From Carposina sasakii (taxonomy: Eukaryota; Arthropoda; Insecta; Lepidoptera; Carposinidae), in contig CP053160.1 in NCBI GenBank assembly GCA_014607495.2, positions 9,858,001-9,922,000 on the forward strand: a stretch of DNA of 64,000 bases, in the 5' to 3' direction. The notes beneath the pieces are model-generated. The model saw only the letters and a list, made by a program, of their open reading frames with translations. It was not told the origin of the DNA and ran no database searches. Positions 10,302 to 22,009 of the stretch are shown piece after piece; position 1 is the first letter of the stretch; each line of letters opens with the position of its first letter. The position numbers and the translations under genes are program-made.

Positions 10302-10919
10302 TCAGTCCCTAGGCATGTCCGACCTACGAAATTTTCTGCTTAGGTATCCATATTTAACAAGATTATTAAGTTTATACTTATTTTAATTAATAATTTTTAA
10401 AATGTTTAAGTACTCGAAGCTAATTATGTCAATATTTTGTAATTCAAATAAACAATAATTATTTTTCCTCAAATGAGTTTAGTGTCCTCAACTTTATTCG
10501 TCAGGCCCTAGCCACTTACGAATTTTAAAATTTCGCGGCATAATTTTAATGAACGTTGAATAATACTAGTGAATTTTAAAGTATTACATGAAGTTATCCG
10601 CAGACAACAACACTCGCTTTGCGGCGGACATTTTTTAAATCAGTGCAAACCCGGCAGTTCGTGGGTCATCACGTGTTGGATCCAGTCACTTGGTCAGTCC
10701 CTAGGTAAGTAATTTTATTGTTAATTAATATGAAATTATTATAAATTAATCAATATTTACAAATAACATATCGGTTTCGTTCGGTAAATCATATTAGACT
10801 TCATAGTATTGTTTGCAACAGAATTTTATGTTTAATTTTAGTCCGAATCGTCAGTCCCTAGCCCATCAGGCCCTAGCTTTTGAAGGTGCTAGGGACTGAT
10901 GCGAGTGGTTAGGGACTGA
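10302..10919. repeat. Left cluster of TCAGTCCCTAG motifs
   Basis: Copies at 10302, 10501 (tcaggccctag), 10694, 10851 and 10866 (tcaggccctag) read on the plus strand. Copies at 10889 and 10909 (ttagggactga) read on the minus strand. Four of them lie within 70 bp (10851-10919). Position just inside a transposon end suggests subterminal binding sites for the transposase; this is inference. Confidence 0.7.
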
Positions 10920-11031
10920 CGTTTATTATTATAATAACAGTACTACAACGAAATATATTGTTTAATCCTTATATAATATTCACAATTATTGGTGAAATTT
11001 AATAAATTGTTGTTATCTATTTTATAGCAAT

Positions 11032-13633
11032 ATGCCGCCTAAAAAGAAACCAAAATTATCCAAAGAAGAAATAGCCATTAAAAAATCAGCTGCTGCAAAA
11101 GCTCGTTAAGAGAAAATTAAAAGTGATCCAGTTTTATTAGCACAGCACAAAGAGAAAGAAAGACTAAAGTATTTAAAAAAGAAGGAGAAGGGTCAACGAA
11201 AGTTTGTCCAGGATATGACCTCACGTGAACATAGGAAAATAAAAAAGAAGTGGAAGAAGTACTCATCTGATTATAGAAAGAACCTAAAACTTCAAAAAGT
11301 TTGTGATAATTTTGTTGTTGAAAATACCCCACCTTCATCTGACGATGAATCTATCAGAGAACCTGTAGCTCCAGAACTGCTGATCTACAATGAAAATGTA
11401 AATGACGACCTTAGACAAGTTGAAGCTAAAAGAAGAAGCCTAATTCAACGGAAGAAAAAGAAATAAACTTTTGCAGAAAAAATGTCAAATAATTGCCAAT
11501 TTAAAAAAGAAGCTTAACACTCAACTGAAGAAATATAGTAGACTGAAGAAAAAAATTAAGAAATCGAAGCATTTGCTCACACCTAAAAGTAAAATTGAAC
11601 AACTAGCAGAAGATCCTAATCAAAGAAGAGAAATTGTGAAAAAGGCGTTGTTTGGCGAAGTGTTGGAAGCTCAAATTACGGAAAATATTTCAAAAGCTAA
11701 AACTCATCAAGAGAAGTCAAATTTCAAACAGCTTTTGTCGGGCCAAATGTTGAAAAATATAAAATTTGGCGATACAGTTCCAGCTCTTAACACATAAAAA
11801 GTTTCGACCCCGTATTCCTAAAAAGAACTTGAAAGATAAGAGAAACAGAGTTGTCCAGATGGTTCAGAGATTTTATGAAGACGATAGTAATAGCCGCGCT
11901 GCAGCTGGAAAAAAGGAGTGTATTACTCGCAATAGAACTAAAAAACAGAAAAGGTATTTATTAGACTCCTTAAAAAATTTGCATAAAAAGTTTCTTGATA
12001 CAAATGCCCTTAAAATCGGATACACATTCTTTTGTCAGTTACGTCCATTTTGGGTTGTACCTCCTAAACTAACAGATCGTGATTTTGTGCCTGTATTTTA
12101 CATGAAAATATCAACCTAAAATTATCAGCTTTAAAAAAGGCAAAGATTCTTGGATTCGACAACCATCAATCAGGTTTACAGATACTATGTTGTAATCGCT
12201 ACTTAGAAAAATGTTTATTGAGACAGTGCAATGAATGCTCTACTAAAGTTTTACCATATGCTGAATTCGATAACAGTCAAGACATCTTAGTTCAACAGTG
12301 GATACACGGAAAGGAAACGATTACAGATTCTAAAACAAAAAAAGAACGTATTATTTCAAAGTACAAAAAAGAGACGACAAGTATGAGGCCGCGAGATTTG
12401 ATAATACAACTGCAAAATGATCTGCAAAAATTGTTTCAACACGAAGTTAATATTGTTCACCAGTATAATACTATCAAATCTCTCAAGCAATCATTAACAG
12501 AAAAAGACGTAGTCATACATATGGATTTTTCAGAAAATTTCAGTACTAAATGTAACCAGGAAATTCAAGCATATCATTTTGGAGGTTCCCGTACGCAAAT
12601 CTCTATGCATACCGTAGTTGTCTACACAAAAGATTCAACTACTTCTCATTGCACTATTTCTTTAAATTTAGCTCACAATGTCGCAGCCATTTGGGCTCAT
12701 CTACAACCAGTGCTCTTATCTTTGCCGCTAACCATAGAAAATATTCACTTTTTGAGCGATGGACCTGTAACTCAATATAGAAATAAAGCGATGTTTTTCA
12801 TTCTGGCCTGCAAAATTCAAGAGTTTTTTCCAAATATAATGGCGTTTTCTTGGAACTACCATGAAGCAGGTCATGGTAAAGGAGCTCCAGATGGAGTGGG
12901 AGCAACTTGCAAGAGAATTGCAGACAAAAGTATTGCACAGAATGCTGATATAACTGATTTAAACATGTTTGCTAATACTTTGCGTGAAAGTTGTTCTGGA
13001 ATAAAGATTTCAGTTATTGAAGATACCGATATTGAGAATGTACAAAGCCTGATCAGGGAGAATGAAAGTAACTTTAAATCTTTCAAAGGCACACTACAAG
13101 TGCATCAAGTTACTGGCAATGTATATTTTCCAAATAAACTGATTATGAAATCACTAAGTTGTTTCTGTAACTCAACTTGTGATCACTACAAATTAGGAAC
13201 ACTTCAATTTACAAACCAATCAAAACCTTTGAATGTTGCTGAAGTTTACAACACAGATTCTGAAGAGGATATTCCTTTAGCAAATCTACGTAAAAACACA
13301 AATATTGTAGAAGCAGGTATAAGTGAGGATTTGGAAGATAAATTGAAAGTGACCTATGGCAGCGGTGATTACGTTTTAGTAAAATTTATGGTAAAAAAAA
13401 AGTACCGCTATGCTGCAATTTGTTCGTCTTTTGATAATGAAGAAGGAGAATTGTCTGTTACATTTCTTAAAGTATGTGACATAGAAGGAAAACTATTCAA
13501 AATTGATGAACATGATGTTGCTGATGTACCCTACACAGATGTGATTGAAAAACTGCCAGTGCCCTGTTTGAAAGTCAAAGGTAATAGAGTATTTTATAAC
13601 TTTAAAACTACTGTTAATGTTTTCGAAAAGTGA
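11032..13633 (+). pseudogene. Broken DDE transposase of the 10120-14468 element
   Basis: Reading starts at ATG 11032 (MPPKKKPKLSKEE, a very basic start) just after a possible acceptor ttttatag. It is interrupted by an in-frame TAA at 11107, a frameshift near 11460, another near 11780-11800 and a third near 12080-12090; the rest (12092-13633) is open. The last block of 471 residues from 12218 has a plausible catalytic triad: Asp in VVIHMDFSEN (codon 12524), Asp in FLSDGPVTQYRNK (codon 12758) and Glu in NYHEAGHGKG (codon 12863), with 34 residues between the second Asp and Glu. A CNECSTK segment and a C-terminal Cys/His patch (CFCNSTCDHY) may bind metal; the last ~130 residues look like a separate acidic-linked small domain. 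The N-terminal third is Lys-rich and coiled-coil-like. It resembles a family of uncharacterised insect and hydra proteins I remember, not verified. Confidence 0.75.
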
Positions 13634-14214
13634 GACTTATTTTATTTAGTTATTGTTAAGTCTAGTTTATGTTACTAATAGGAATACAGTAAAACTGTAA
13701 AGTACAAATTCAAGACTGAATATTTTGTAACATAAAGACTTATTTGATTTATATAATACCTAAATACCTTTATGTTTCATGTTTATTTTATGGCTAAGGA
13801 TTGTTTTTTGTTTCTTTACTTTTAAAATGTTATTTTCTACCTCAATAACTACTTAACAAGTGATTATGATAAGTGAGTAGCATTCAGTCAAAGGCTGCAT
13901 AAGAATTTGTTTTAAAGAATCTTCCCTTACCTAATATGGCGAATTACTATAGGAAAGAAGTATTAAATATTCATTATTTTTGTTACTTATAAGTTATAAG
14001 ATTGTCTTAATACTCATAGAACTAAAATAATTAAGTGATTAACGTATAAGCCTAACGTGTTGAGTGTAAGAATTTGATTTGAAGAAATTCATAATTATAT
14101 GACTGATAATTATAAAAAACAAGCAAAGCAATGTTGTGATTTTACAAATATTCGTAAGAAATAAATATAATACTACATACACAACTTAATTAATTACAAT
14201 ATCACTATTGTTCA

Positions 14215-14287
14215 TCAGTCCCTAACTATACCTATCAGTCCCTAGATCAACAAATATCAGTCCCTAATCCAAGCTGTCAGTCCCTAG
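14215..14287 (+). repeat. Right cluster of TCAGTCCCTAG motifs
   Basis: Four direct copies at 14215 (ending aa), 14235, 14257 (ending aa) and 14277, starts 20-22 bp apart, about two helical turns. All face the same way. They sit about 180 bp inside the right terminal inverted repeat. Confidence 0.8.
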
Positions 14288-14654
14288 ATGCCTAAATTTG
14301 CAAAACTCTAAAAATCTCCTAAAATAAGACATAAAGTGGCTGGCCCTTTTAGATAAGACACAATTAATTGATCGCCTATCATGTACACTAACAGGGAATC
14401 CAATAACAAATAAAATATAATGAAGACAAATTACTTCCAAAAATGGCCTGTTTTTTGTGAAAGCACCCAAATATAGATTGTTTATACTTTGTACTACACC
14501 TGTAAATCCTTGTGTACTTTCTGATAAGTAAGCAATACGATCCAGTCGTTTATATCAACATTTATAAATAAAATTCAAGTGAACGATGATATTATAAATG
14601 AATTTGTGTTTATCTACAGAAAAAGCAGCCGTATAATTATTAGGTAGCATTTGT

Positions 14655-14775
14655 ATACAAGGTGTAACAGAAGGGGTGTGTTAAGCGAAAAGCTTTGAAA
14701 ACAGCCTACTCAAACGTTTATTTTTTAACTTTATGTGAGTTTACTAGAAAAATAAACACGTGAACTGAAAATATA
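14655..14775 (+). mobile_element. MITE fragment (ACAGGGTGTAAC family, left arm)
   Basis: Begins tacaaggtgtaacagaaggg and goes through gtgttaagcgaaaagctttg. The order matches the left arm of the complete copy at 51368-51630. Confidence 0.55.
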
Positions 14776-14887
14776 AGGCAATGCTGTAAGGAAAGTGGCA
14801 CTCTTGTGTTACCTACATGTCGTATTGAGTTTTAATTAGTAAATAAAAATAAAGAACTTTACATTGGATTATATATACATACATATA

Positions 14888-15200
14888 ATCACGCCCATCT
14901 GATGGATATCATAAAGGTAAGGCAAAAGTGTGCAAATTACACACTTACTTTACTCCCCAGTTAGCCTATTAAGTGCCACGTGGTAAGGAGTGAGCCTACC
15001 ACCGCTTTTCGGGTACAAATACAACAATCCAGCGACCTGTTTTATAAATGAGATTATGGCGATTGTAGTTAGTGCAAGTGCCTGTTTTCGCAGTTATGAG
15101 TTATCAGATCCGAGGGTCAGTGGAGGGTGAAGGGCCCGGTGGTGGGCGCACCTATAGTGAATCTAGCGACCGGTAACGAATCCAATAGTATATGTTTCCT
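14888..15200 (+). repeat. GTGAGCCTACCGCCGC repeat split by a nested insertion
   Basis: The left part (14888-15041) reads acgcccatctgatgg, then a gtgtgcaaattacacactta stretch, then aggagtgagcctaccaccgc and ends tccagcgacc. After the insertion, the right part resumes tctagcgaccggtaacgaat. Relatives at 33232-33356 and 50828-50945 lack the insertion. Confidence 0.65.
15042..15164. mobile_element. Nested MITE (GATCCGAGGGTCAG family)
   Basis: Contains gcgattgtagttagtgcaag, gcctgttttcgcagtta, then cagatccgagggtcagtgga and gggcccggtggtgggcgcac. It is flanked by tccagcgacc and tctagcgacc, which looks like a 10-bp TSD with one change. Sister copies: 25095-25290, 48545-48665, 63735-64000. Confidence 0.6.
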
Positions 15201-15454
15201 TGCAATTATAAATGGGTATTATAAGCCATTTAGCGTTAGAGCCTCGTCCGTTAAATAGCAGGGTGCACCACGGGCAGGTAAGGTTGACTTTGGATTATAA
15301 GATAATTAGTCGGACCCACCTACACCCCTTACGTAGAATTTCAAAAAATAAAAAACCTCTCTGCGCTAGCTACTTCATAACGTTTGCAACTTGAGCGTCT
15401 AGCGATTAAAAGACGCTAGTGTGACAGTGCTCTTAGGGACACCTACTAAAAACC

Positions 15455-15590
15455 GTTTCATAGAATAACTGCTATGCCCGATTTCGGAACTAACATTGTT
15501 TGTACGCAGTGACACAGATAATGTAGTCAGGCACGTAGTAACTAGCGCCATCAACCAAAGGAACTATTGCGGTGAAACGCACTCTACCCA
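15455..15590. repeat. Dispersed repeat (TAGTAACTAGCGCCATC family)
   Basis: Contains gatttcggaactaacattgt, ttgtacgcagtgacacaga, then tagtaactagcgccatcaac and gaaacgcactctaccca. A close copy is at 33690-33800 and a fragment at 17205-17258. Confidence 0.65.
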
Positions 15591-15709
15591 CATTACTGCA
15601 AATGCTTAAGTTACGAGTAGAAGCAGTTCCATGTGCTTACCCAGATCGAGTCACTAGTAGTAGTAGTAATATTGCTTCTGTCAGATTATACCTTATCATC
15701 ATCACTATA

Positions 15710-15924
15710 TACTATAAAATAAAGCCGTCCCGCTGTCTGTCTGTCCCTATGTATGCTTAGATCTTGAAAACTTCGCAACGGATTTTGATGCGGTTTTTTT
15801 TTTTAATAGATAGAGTAATTCAAGAGGAAGGCTTATATGTATAACAAGGGATACGCCCCGGCTTTGCACAGGTGCGATTCCCGCGGGACAAGTGCACGCG
15901 GACGAAGTCGTGGGCAGCCGCTAG
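15710..15924 (-). repeat. CTTCGTCCGCGTGGA-family repeat
   Basis: Minus strand: ctagcggctgcccacgactt, then cgtccgcgtgcacttg, then cccgcgggaatcgcacctg, ending gacagacagcgggacggctt. The SINE-like tail with a CAGA motif and the head match the common lepidopteran type also seen at 63085-63302. Confidence 0.7.
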
Positions 15925-18084
15925 TATTGTATTAATTAACACACAGTCACTCGCAATAATTGATCCTTAAAAGATTTTTTGATCACAGATAAAATTTTCA
16001 ATTGGTTTCAGATCGCTTCCTGTTGGAGAAAATTCCGCTCGTTAAAATGTTACATTCCCAAACAGGATTGCTGGCTACTCGTAGCAACCGTTAAACAAAT
16101 TTCCAAATACACTTACAAAGGTATTGTATCAATACAATTTGATAATAGCACGTATAGGTATAACGACACTAAAATCTCAGAACACCAGAATACAAGTAAC
16201 AATGGAAGCTTCCACAAAGAAGGAGAAAACCGCAGAAACCACAAACTTCAAAGCAAAATTTGTTTATTTGCAAAATATTTACGTATTCATCGGCAATGAT
16301 AAAATTATGGACAGCCTGAGCACGCCATTTATATAAGCTTTTATAGGCTTTGACATGCACGGTGCTATCGATACTGTATTTTATAATAGTTAATGTTCGT
16401 TAGTCATTTTTGTGCGTAAACGAATCGGTCAGTTAAAATAAGTATAGGTGCACTTATTTCAAGTGGAAACTCTAATTTATTTGGAATCAATTGATAATCT
16501 TTATACGATTGTTATCTACGAAGTTTTATGATTTTGGCAATTTCAAAAAAAAAAACATTTATCCTGTAAAAGTTTCCGTGCTAAGCTTTCGAAACAATGT
16601 TGAGGTACTTACATTTATCCTTAGCTCTGGAAAAATACGGCAATACTTGTCAATATAATTATTTGTTGAATATAAAAATAAAACGCGCCTGTGCCGGCGT
16701 AGTCTTATTTTCCGGAAAACTTAATTATAAACATAAATCACATAAAACATCGTATCAAAGTACTTAAGGACCTATCTAACCTAAGGAAACGGGTAAAGTG
16801 CATACTCATTGTCATTTTCTGTCTGAAAAGCATAAATAATATTTTAAATCAAACATAGTCAATATACCTATTGCGCGAATGGGTGTCAAAGTTTTTATTT
16901 CAAGATTACACAAACGTACATGTACAGAAAAACAACATAATAACAATTAAATAAGACAAATAGTTAGCTATGGTAGAAACACAGAATCCTTAGGTAGAAA
17001 TCAAGACAGAAATAAAGCAATTTTCAAACAAAATTCACTAGAAACTTGGCCGAATTTCTATAACGAGACGACTGAAATAAAGAAAATATTCAAAAAAATC
17101 TCATTTACTTCCACTAGTATGTAAAAACTTGTGTGAATACAGATTTTATGATATATTATCACGACATTCCCTGTATTACCAGAGAATAAATAACTCTAGA
17201 GTCCGTTCATACACATAGTAACTAGCGCCATCCTTCATCGGAACTATTCTATGTAACGGACAATAATACAACGTCCACCAGTGAGACAAAATGCTGCATC
17301 ATGTGTTGCTTATTATCTTGATAAAACCCGTGAATGTAGATGTATATGGATTGCACAATGCAGATATCTATTTGAAGCTAAATACTCGCAGTGTTATTTC
17401 CAAGTGCCAGTTTAATTAGAGACAGGATCTATCTAGTTGCTATGTCAGCCTATGTGCCCAAGAGATAAAGAACTCCAATTCTATTACATTATAAATTTTT
17501 TAATTGAAACGCGGCCGAAATATATTTTAGATAGTAGTTGTAGAAGCACGGTCCGAAGGAATCATTCATTTACCGTGACGTTATTTAAGCACGCCACAAT
17601 TTTTTACAATAACATAAAGGAAATAAATATTGCGTTGAATCGCACATCTTCGTTTGAGGTGTAAAAATAAACAGAATGGGGCTCTAACGTATCTACTATA
17701 CTATCTATGTATTTGGAGTGTGCAATCCATTATACATCTCTACGTTCTTGATAAAACTGGATTGTAGTGGATAAGAAGCTAGTTAAGTCGAGGAAAAGGC
17801 GGGAAAAAGCTTTTAGTGTAGCAAATGGTCCACTTTGGTGTCTTGGAGGAATCTCTAGTAGTTTCATGTAAAAGTGACATAATGTTTGTGATAAATAAAA
17901 CGCAGATAAATAAAATCAGAAATCCGGCTTCTTACGCCATTTTTTTACATTTTAGGTACTAATATTGTCAATGTGAATGTTTGATGATATTTAGAGCTTG
18001 AGAGTAATATAGTTTTTACATCAGAATAGATAACCTATAATTAACGTACAAACAAACGAAGCTACATGCATCAGCTAGTAATAG
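15925..18084. other. Long AT-rich spacer, no gene found
   Basis: Apart from the 17205-17258 repeat fragment (tagtaactagcgccatcctt) nothing is supported. Open frames near 15979-16336 have no exon-like bias and overlap one another. Confidence 0.5.
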
Positions 18085-18089
18085 TTTTA

Positions 18090-18185
18090 CAGCCAATTTC
18101 AACAACCGATCTCATGATTTGCATATCTCAGATTTAATCTTCAATTGTTTTCATACAAAGTCTCAAATCTGAGATTCTTTTTGAT
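18090..18185. mobile_element. Half of a CCAATTTC-ended MITE
   Basis: Contains agccaatttcaacaaccgat, then catatctcagatttaatctt and caattgttttcatacaaagt. This matches the right half of 3039-3176 in reverse. Confidence 0.5.
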
Positions 18186-19085
18186 TTGATTTGATTGTAA
18201 TTATTGTGTAGGTTTTTGTTTTAATATTTTTTACAATCAAAAAAATCTATCATCGTAATCCGACCTTACTCGAATAATAAACTTAGCAGTTTTTTGTCTT
18301 CACGATCATCAATATTATTATTCGCTATTTCTTCTACTAAAGCCTACCCTTAAGCGACTATAACATGAAATGGAGCTGTTCTATGAACCTGTGACCTGAC
18401 CTTACAATGCTACAGCTCTTTCAATGAGTAAATACGAAGAGGAGGTGACTTAACAAAGTTACAAAAATTGTTCTTTACCAGCAGGTAGGCTGGAAAAATT
18501 TATGTATTTTTGACTTACTTCCAAAACAAACAGTTTTAAATTTTTCGGTCTGTTTTCGATAAAAATAATGTCATATGTAAACTCTCTGTATAAAGAGCCT
18601 CTCCTTTGTACCTGCTTTATGAATGCTCCGTTGCTAAAATATATTTAGATGCAGTCTAAGACTACGGCATTAATTACGCAGGCCTCATAACTAAATCATT
18701 ATCCATAATCAGATAACATAAAATATATTCTATTCTAAGTAAAAATGAAAACTTTGAGGTGGTTTGTTTGTTGCAATACTTGTGCCGCAATGTAGTACGC
18801 TTAATGGGTGTCACTCGTAGCACGTGCTACGGGCTACGAGTACGAACCTGCTATGGTTGAGCCGTTGAGTAATGATCATGGCTTACTCATGGCTAAGATC
18901 AAAAAAAAAATATACATCCAGACGAATTGAGAACCTCCTCCCTTTTTTTTTAAGGGCGCCAAGTGAAACCCCTCCGGTTTAATGGCACCCTGAACCTTAA
19001 TTTAAACCGTAATTCTTTTAAAAATCTGAAATAAATAAAAAAAAAAAGTCGGTTAAAAATTGTCATTCGGAAATTTTTTAATTGT
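18186..19085. other. AT-rich spacer, nothing recognised
   Basis: Contains a short inverted string around 18817-18840 (cacgtgctacgggctacgag) and no coding signal. Confidence 0.45.
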
Positions 19086-19097
19086 CGATTGTAACCT

Positions 19098-19339
19098 CTC
19101 ATCATCATCATCATTTACAGCCCTGAGAAGTCCACTGTTGGACATAGGCCTCCCCCAACAACCTCCACTCCGACCGGTCGGAAGCCGCCTGCATCCAACC
19201 GACGCCCGCGACCTTGGCCAGGTCGTCCGCCCACCTCGCGGGTGGCCTTCCCACGCTGCGCTTGCCGATACGTGGTATCCACTCTAGAACTTTCCGAATC
19301 CATCGGCCATCAGACAACCCACGACTATGGTCCATTTTC
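19098..19339 (-). mobile_element. RTE-type LINE 3' end with 12-bp TSD
   Basis: The minus strand encodes DGRWIRKVLEWIPRIGKRSV, then GRPPARWADDLAKVAGVGWM, then DRSEWRLLGEAYVQQWTSQG and a stop, followed by a short (ATG) tail. This is the known C-terminus of RTE-clade reverse transcriptases. The target-site duplication is cgattgtaacct (19086-19097 and 19340-19351), so this is a separate, heavily 5'-truncated insertion. It is nearly identical to 26716-27006 over the shared part. Confidence 0.85.
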
Positions 19340-19465
19340 CGATTGTAACCTATACAAAACAAAAAATAAACATAACGGTTACTTTGTAGTTTATTAGTTT
19401 TAACACTATGTTTACACTAGTTTTATCCCAATTCCAACTAATATTATAATTGCGGCAGAAGGTTT

Positions 19466-19600
19466 GTTTATTCTTGGTTGCTTCTCCACGCTTTATTTAC
19501 TCGATTAATCTCAATGAAATTTTGCATTAATATAGTTCGGAGTACGGAGAAGGACATAGGCTACATTCTGTAGTCCACGCGGACACAGTCGCGGGCAAAA
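19466..19600 (-). repeat. CTTCGTCCGCGTGGA-family repeat
   Basis: Minus strand begins gcccgcgactgtgtccgcgt, then ggactacagaatgtagcct, and ends cgtggagaagcaacc. A near relative is at 31528-31670. Confidence 0.65.
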
Positions 19601-19603
19601 GCC

Positions 19604-20262
19604 TTGCAATTATACGCTGTAACCCTATAGGAATTCCTACGATAAAAAAAAATATAACAAAAAAGTTTGATGAAATAAATTAATTGCTTTCTCACACAAA
19701 CTGCGACACAATCATTTCTGGTTGAAAATAATTGATTTTCATTCAATTAATACCATTGAATGCATCGTTTGTTTGTTGTTTTTTTCATTAGTGGTTAAAA
19801 AATTTATAATTTGAATATTTACAAAAAAAGCGATGTTAGAGTCTATCGCATACAATAAAAAATTACTCAGCTGCAGATTCAAACATATAATGGGCAAGCT
19901 AATGATTGACTCGAAGAAATCTCTTAAAAAGATAAGCTCGTCATTGTACATTTTTCTTATTCTTATTATTTATTGTACATAGGAAAACACATTTTCCCTT
20001 ATTTGAAAATTGTTATGTTTTTTTTTTTATATGCGTACAATAAATAATAAGAGTAATAATAAAAAAGAAACGCAAGAAATGTGGTAGACAGTCATTATCT
20101 TATTAATATATCACTTCTCACTAAGCCCTTATATTCTATATACCCTAAAATTATTAAATCAACGTCACACCAAAAAACATAAGGTTACTTTATACTTTAC
20201 CTCACCTCTCAAAAAATACTTATTATTCCGTCCACGTCTGTGGAGGTAACAAAAACTGTTGT
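19604..20262. other. AT-rich spacer, nothing recognised
   Basis: Two near-identical inverted words around 19953-19975 and 20035-20060 (attattattattgtac type) suggest a palindromic AT-rich repeat. No gene is visible. Confidence 0.4.
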
Positions 20263-20345
20263 TTTTTCCAATTCCATCGCGATTCGAACGCGTAACGCGA
20301 AAAGTTACCCGTGCAGCAACCGGTGTGCTGCGACCTTATTAGAAG
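20263..20345 (-). mobile_element. Possible tRNA-headed SINE remnant
   Basis: Reverse complement shows cgcagcacaccggttgctgc followed by a B-box-like cgttcgaatcgcgatgg. There is no intact A-box or cloverleaf, so this is not a tRNA gene. A shortened relative (ttacccgtgcagaaaccatg) is near 21570. Confidence 0.35.
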
Positions 20346-21048
20346 ACTCTGCATCCCTAGCATGAATTTATTGAGTGCCCGATATCTCACATTATTGCGA
20401 TAAATCCACAGAGCCAAGAAATAAACAAAGCAAGTGTTTGTACTTGGCGCGTAAAAAGGGATTGTAAACCACTTCTATCAGCGCAAATGCATTCAGTCCT
20501 GGCTCGAAAACGAGTGTCTATTCTAATTCTCAAGTCCATTTTTTACATGCAAAATGCATACTTAGTTTATCTAGTTATTAATAGCTCTGTGAATTTGACA
20601 TTTAAATGTGAGATATCTCGCTCTCACCAACTTCATCCTACGGGCGCTGATATTCACATACTGGTGTAAGTGAGGCAAATACTAAAACACTGTATATCCA
20701 TTGTGTTGAGTTGTACAATAGTGTTATCACTCACAGGAAATTTTTCATTGGTATTCAGTGGAGTACCACTGTCCACCAGTAGAATCATGGTCATTTACAC
20801 TCTGTAGGTATATGTTCTGTGCTAATACGGGGCTTCACTAGAATACATTGGTATCACACTAAATTTAGGCGTATGAAGGCGACAGAGATGCTTGAATGTC
20901 TGAAACTGATTCGCGTGTGGAGTGGGTTGACATAGCCAAACCAAAACTAAACCATAACCGAAACGTCATCGCGATTGCCCTCCTAGGATGCTCTCAGCCG
21001 ATGAGTTCTTCTTCGTGATTCTGCAGTACTTTCAAGATAGTAGATACC
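20346..21048. other. Spacer, nothing recognised
   Basis: Mixed-composition DNA without exon bias. A phrase near 20820-20850 (gctaatacggggcttcacta) also occurs at 4840-4862 (gctgatgcggggcttcacta), so part is an old repeat. Confidence 0.45.
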
Positions 21049-21334
21049 ATGGAGAAGGTATAAAAGAGGAGGTGGAACTATGAAGTGAGTCGTGTGGCAA
21101 TCGTGAGGCCATGACGTCATGATAGGGGCGGAGCTTCAGGGCCAGTGTATGTAACGCAGTAGCTATAACCACACGCTTATGCAAGTAGTTTGGCTAGTCA
21201 CTACAAGGTGGTTTCTATGTAAATGGACAGTGTTAGGATGCTCCCCTCATCCCATACTTCACCCCCGCTCAGTGGCACACTATTTTTGTATAAAAATATG
21301 CTTAACCACTGCTCCTCTTTTATTTCTTATTCAT
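21049..21334. mobile_element. MITE with ATGGAGAAG...AAAAGAGGAG ends
   Basis: The left end is atggagaaggtataaaagag and the right end is inverse to ataagaaataaaagaggagc. The interior includes ccatgacgtcatga and tagtttggctagtcactaca. The same element in reverse, with a further insertion, is at 41051-41965. That pair defines the unit, here 286 bp. Confidence 0.75.
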
Positions 21335-21688
21335 GATCCTGAAACACCGCTTCCGCTTTATCTACTTTCATAATATTATTCATGCACGCTCGTCAGTTTG
21401 TTGCACAAGTTACCAACCAATTGTTCTTATCAACAAATTCGATCGCGTTTTCGTTTCCCATTAGGACATGTAAATCGTCAACGGTATACTTCTCCTATAA
21501 CAAAATATAAAAACGGTGATCCTTAGAATAGGAGGTATGCCAATAAAGGTGGCTACATCTAGGGCGAAAAGTTACCCGTGCAGAAACCATGTTAGCGTCC
21601 TTCGCAAATACCGTTATTTAAACAAACATGATAAAAATGACGCACAGAGTATGTGGGCCTTTTAGATTACGTAGGGCATGCGTAGGGT

Positions 21689-22009
21689 AAAGGCTCGAGC
21701 AGACCGGATGCGTGTGCGTGCACGTAAGCGTAGACGTATACGTACCTCTGAGTTGTAATGTATGGAACTGTATAGGCACGGGCAGACCGGATGCGTATGC
21801 GTAGACGTAAGCGTAGACGTCAAGCGGTGACAGTTCCATACATTAAAGTCAGAGGTACGTGTACGTCTACGCTTACCTGCACGCATACGCATCCGGTGTG
21901 CTCGAGCCTTAAACGTAAAAGCGGTGACAGTTCTATACATTAAACCAAGAGGTACGTGTACGTCTACGCTTAAGTGCACGCATACGCATCCGGTGTGCTC
22001 GAGCCTTAA
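21689..22009. mobile_element. CpG-rich palindromic MITE with doubled arms
   Basis: The left arm starts aaggctcgagcagaccggat, then gcgtgtgcgtgcacgtaagc. The right arm ends cgcatccggtgtgctcgagc plus ctt. Two left-type arms (21689, about 21778) and two right-type arms (ending about 21910 and 22009) are present, each joined by the phrase gacagttccatacatta. The single-unit relative is at 27959-28166. Confidence 0.7.

Larger units (their letters stand above)
10120..14468 (+). mobile_element. DDE-type DNA transposon, 4.35 kb, with 4-bp TSD
   Basis: The element starts GGGTGTTTTCACAAAAA and ends with the inverse of GGGTGCTTTCACAAAAA. It is flanked by AAAT on both sides (10116-10119 and 14469-14472). 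One plus-strand transposase gene fills the middle (11032-13633). The space between the termini and the gene holds eleven copies of the 11-mer TCAGTCCCTAG or a one-base variant (seven left, four right). A 4-bp TSD is compatible with Sola-type elements among others, but I cannot confirm a superfamily. The transposase is broken, so this copy is not autonomous. Confidence 0.8.
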
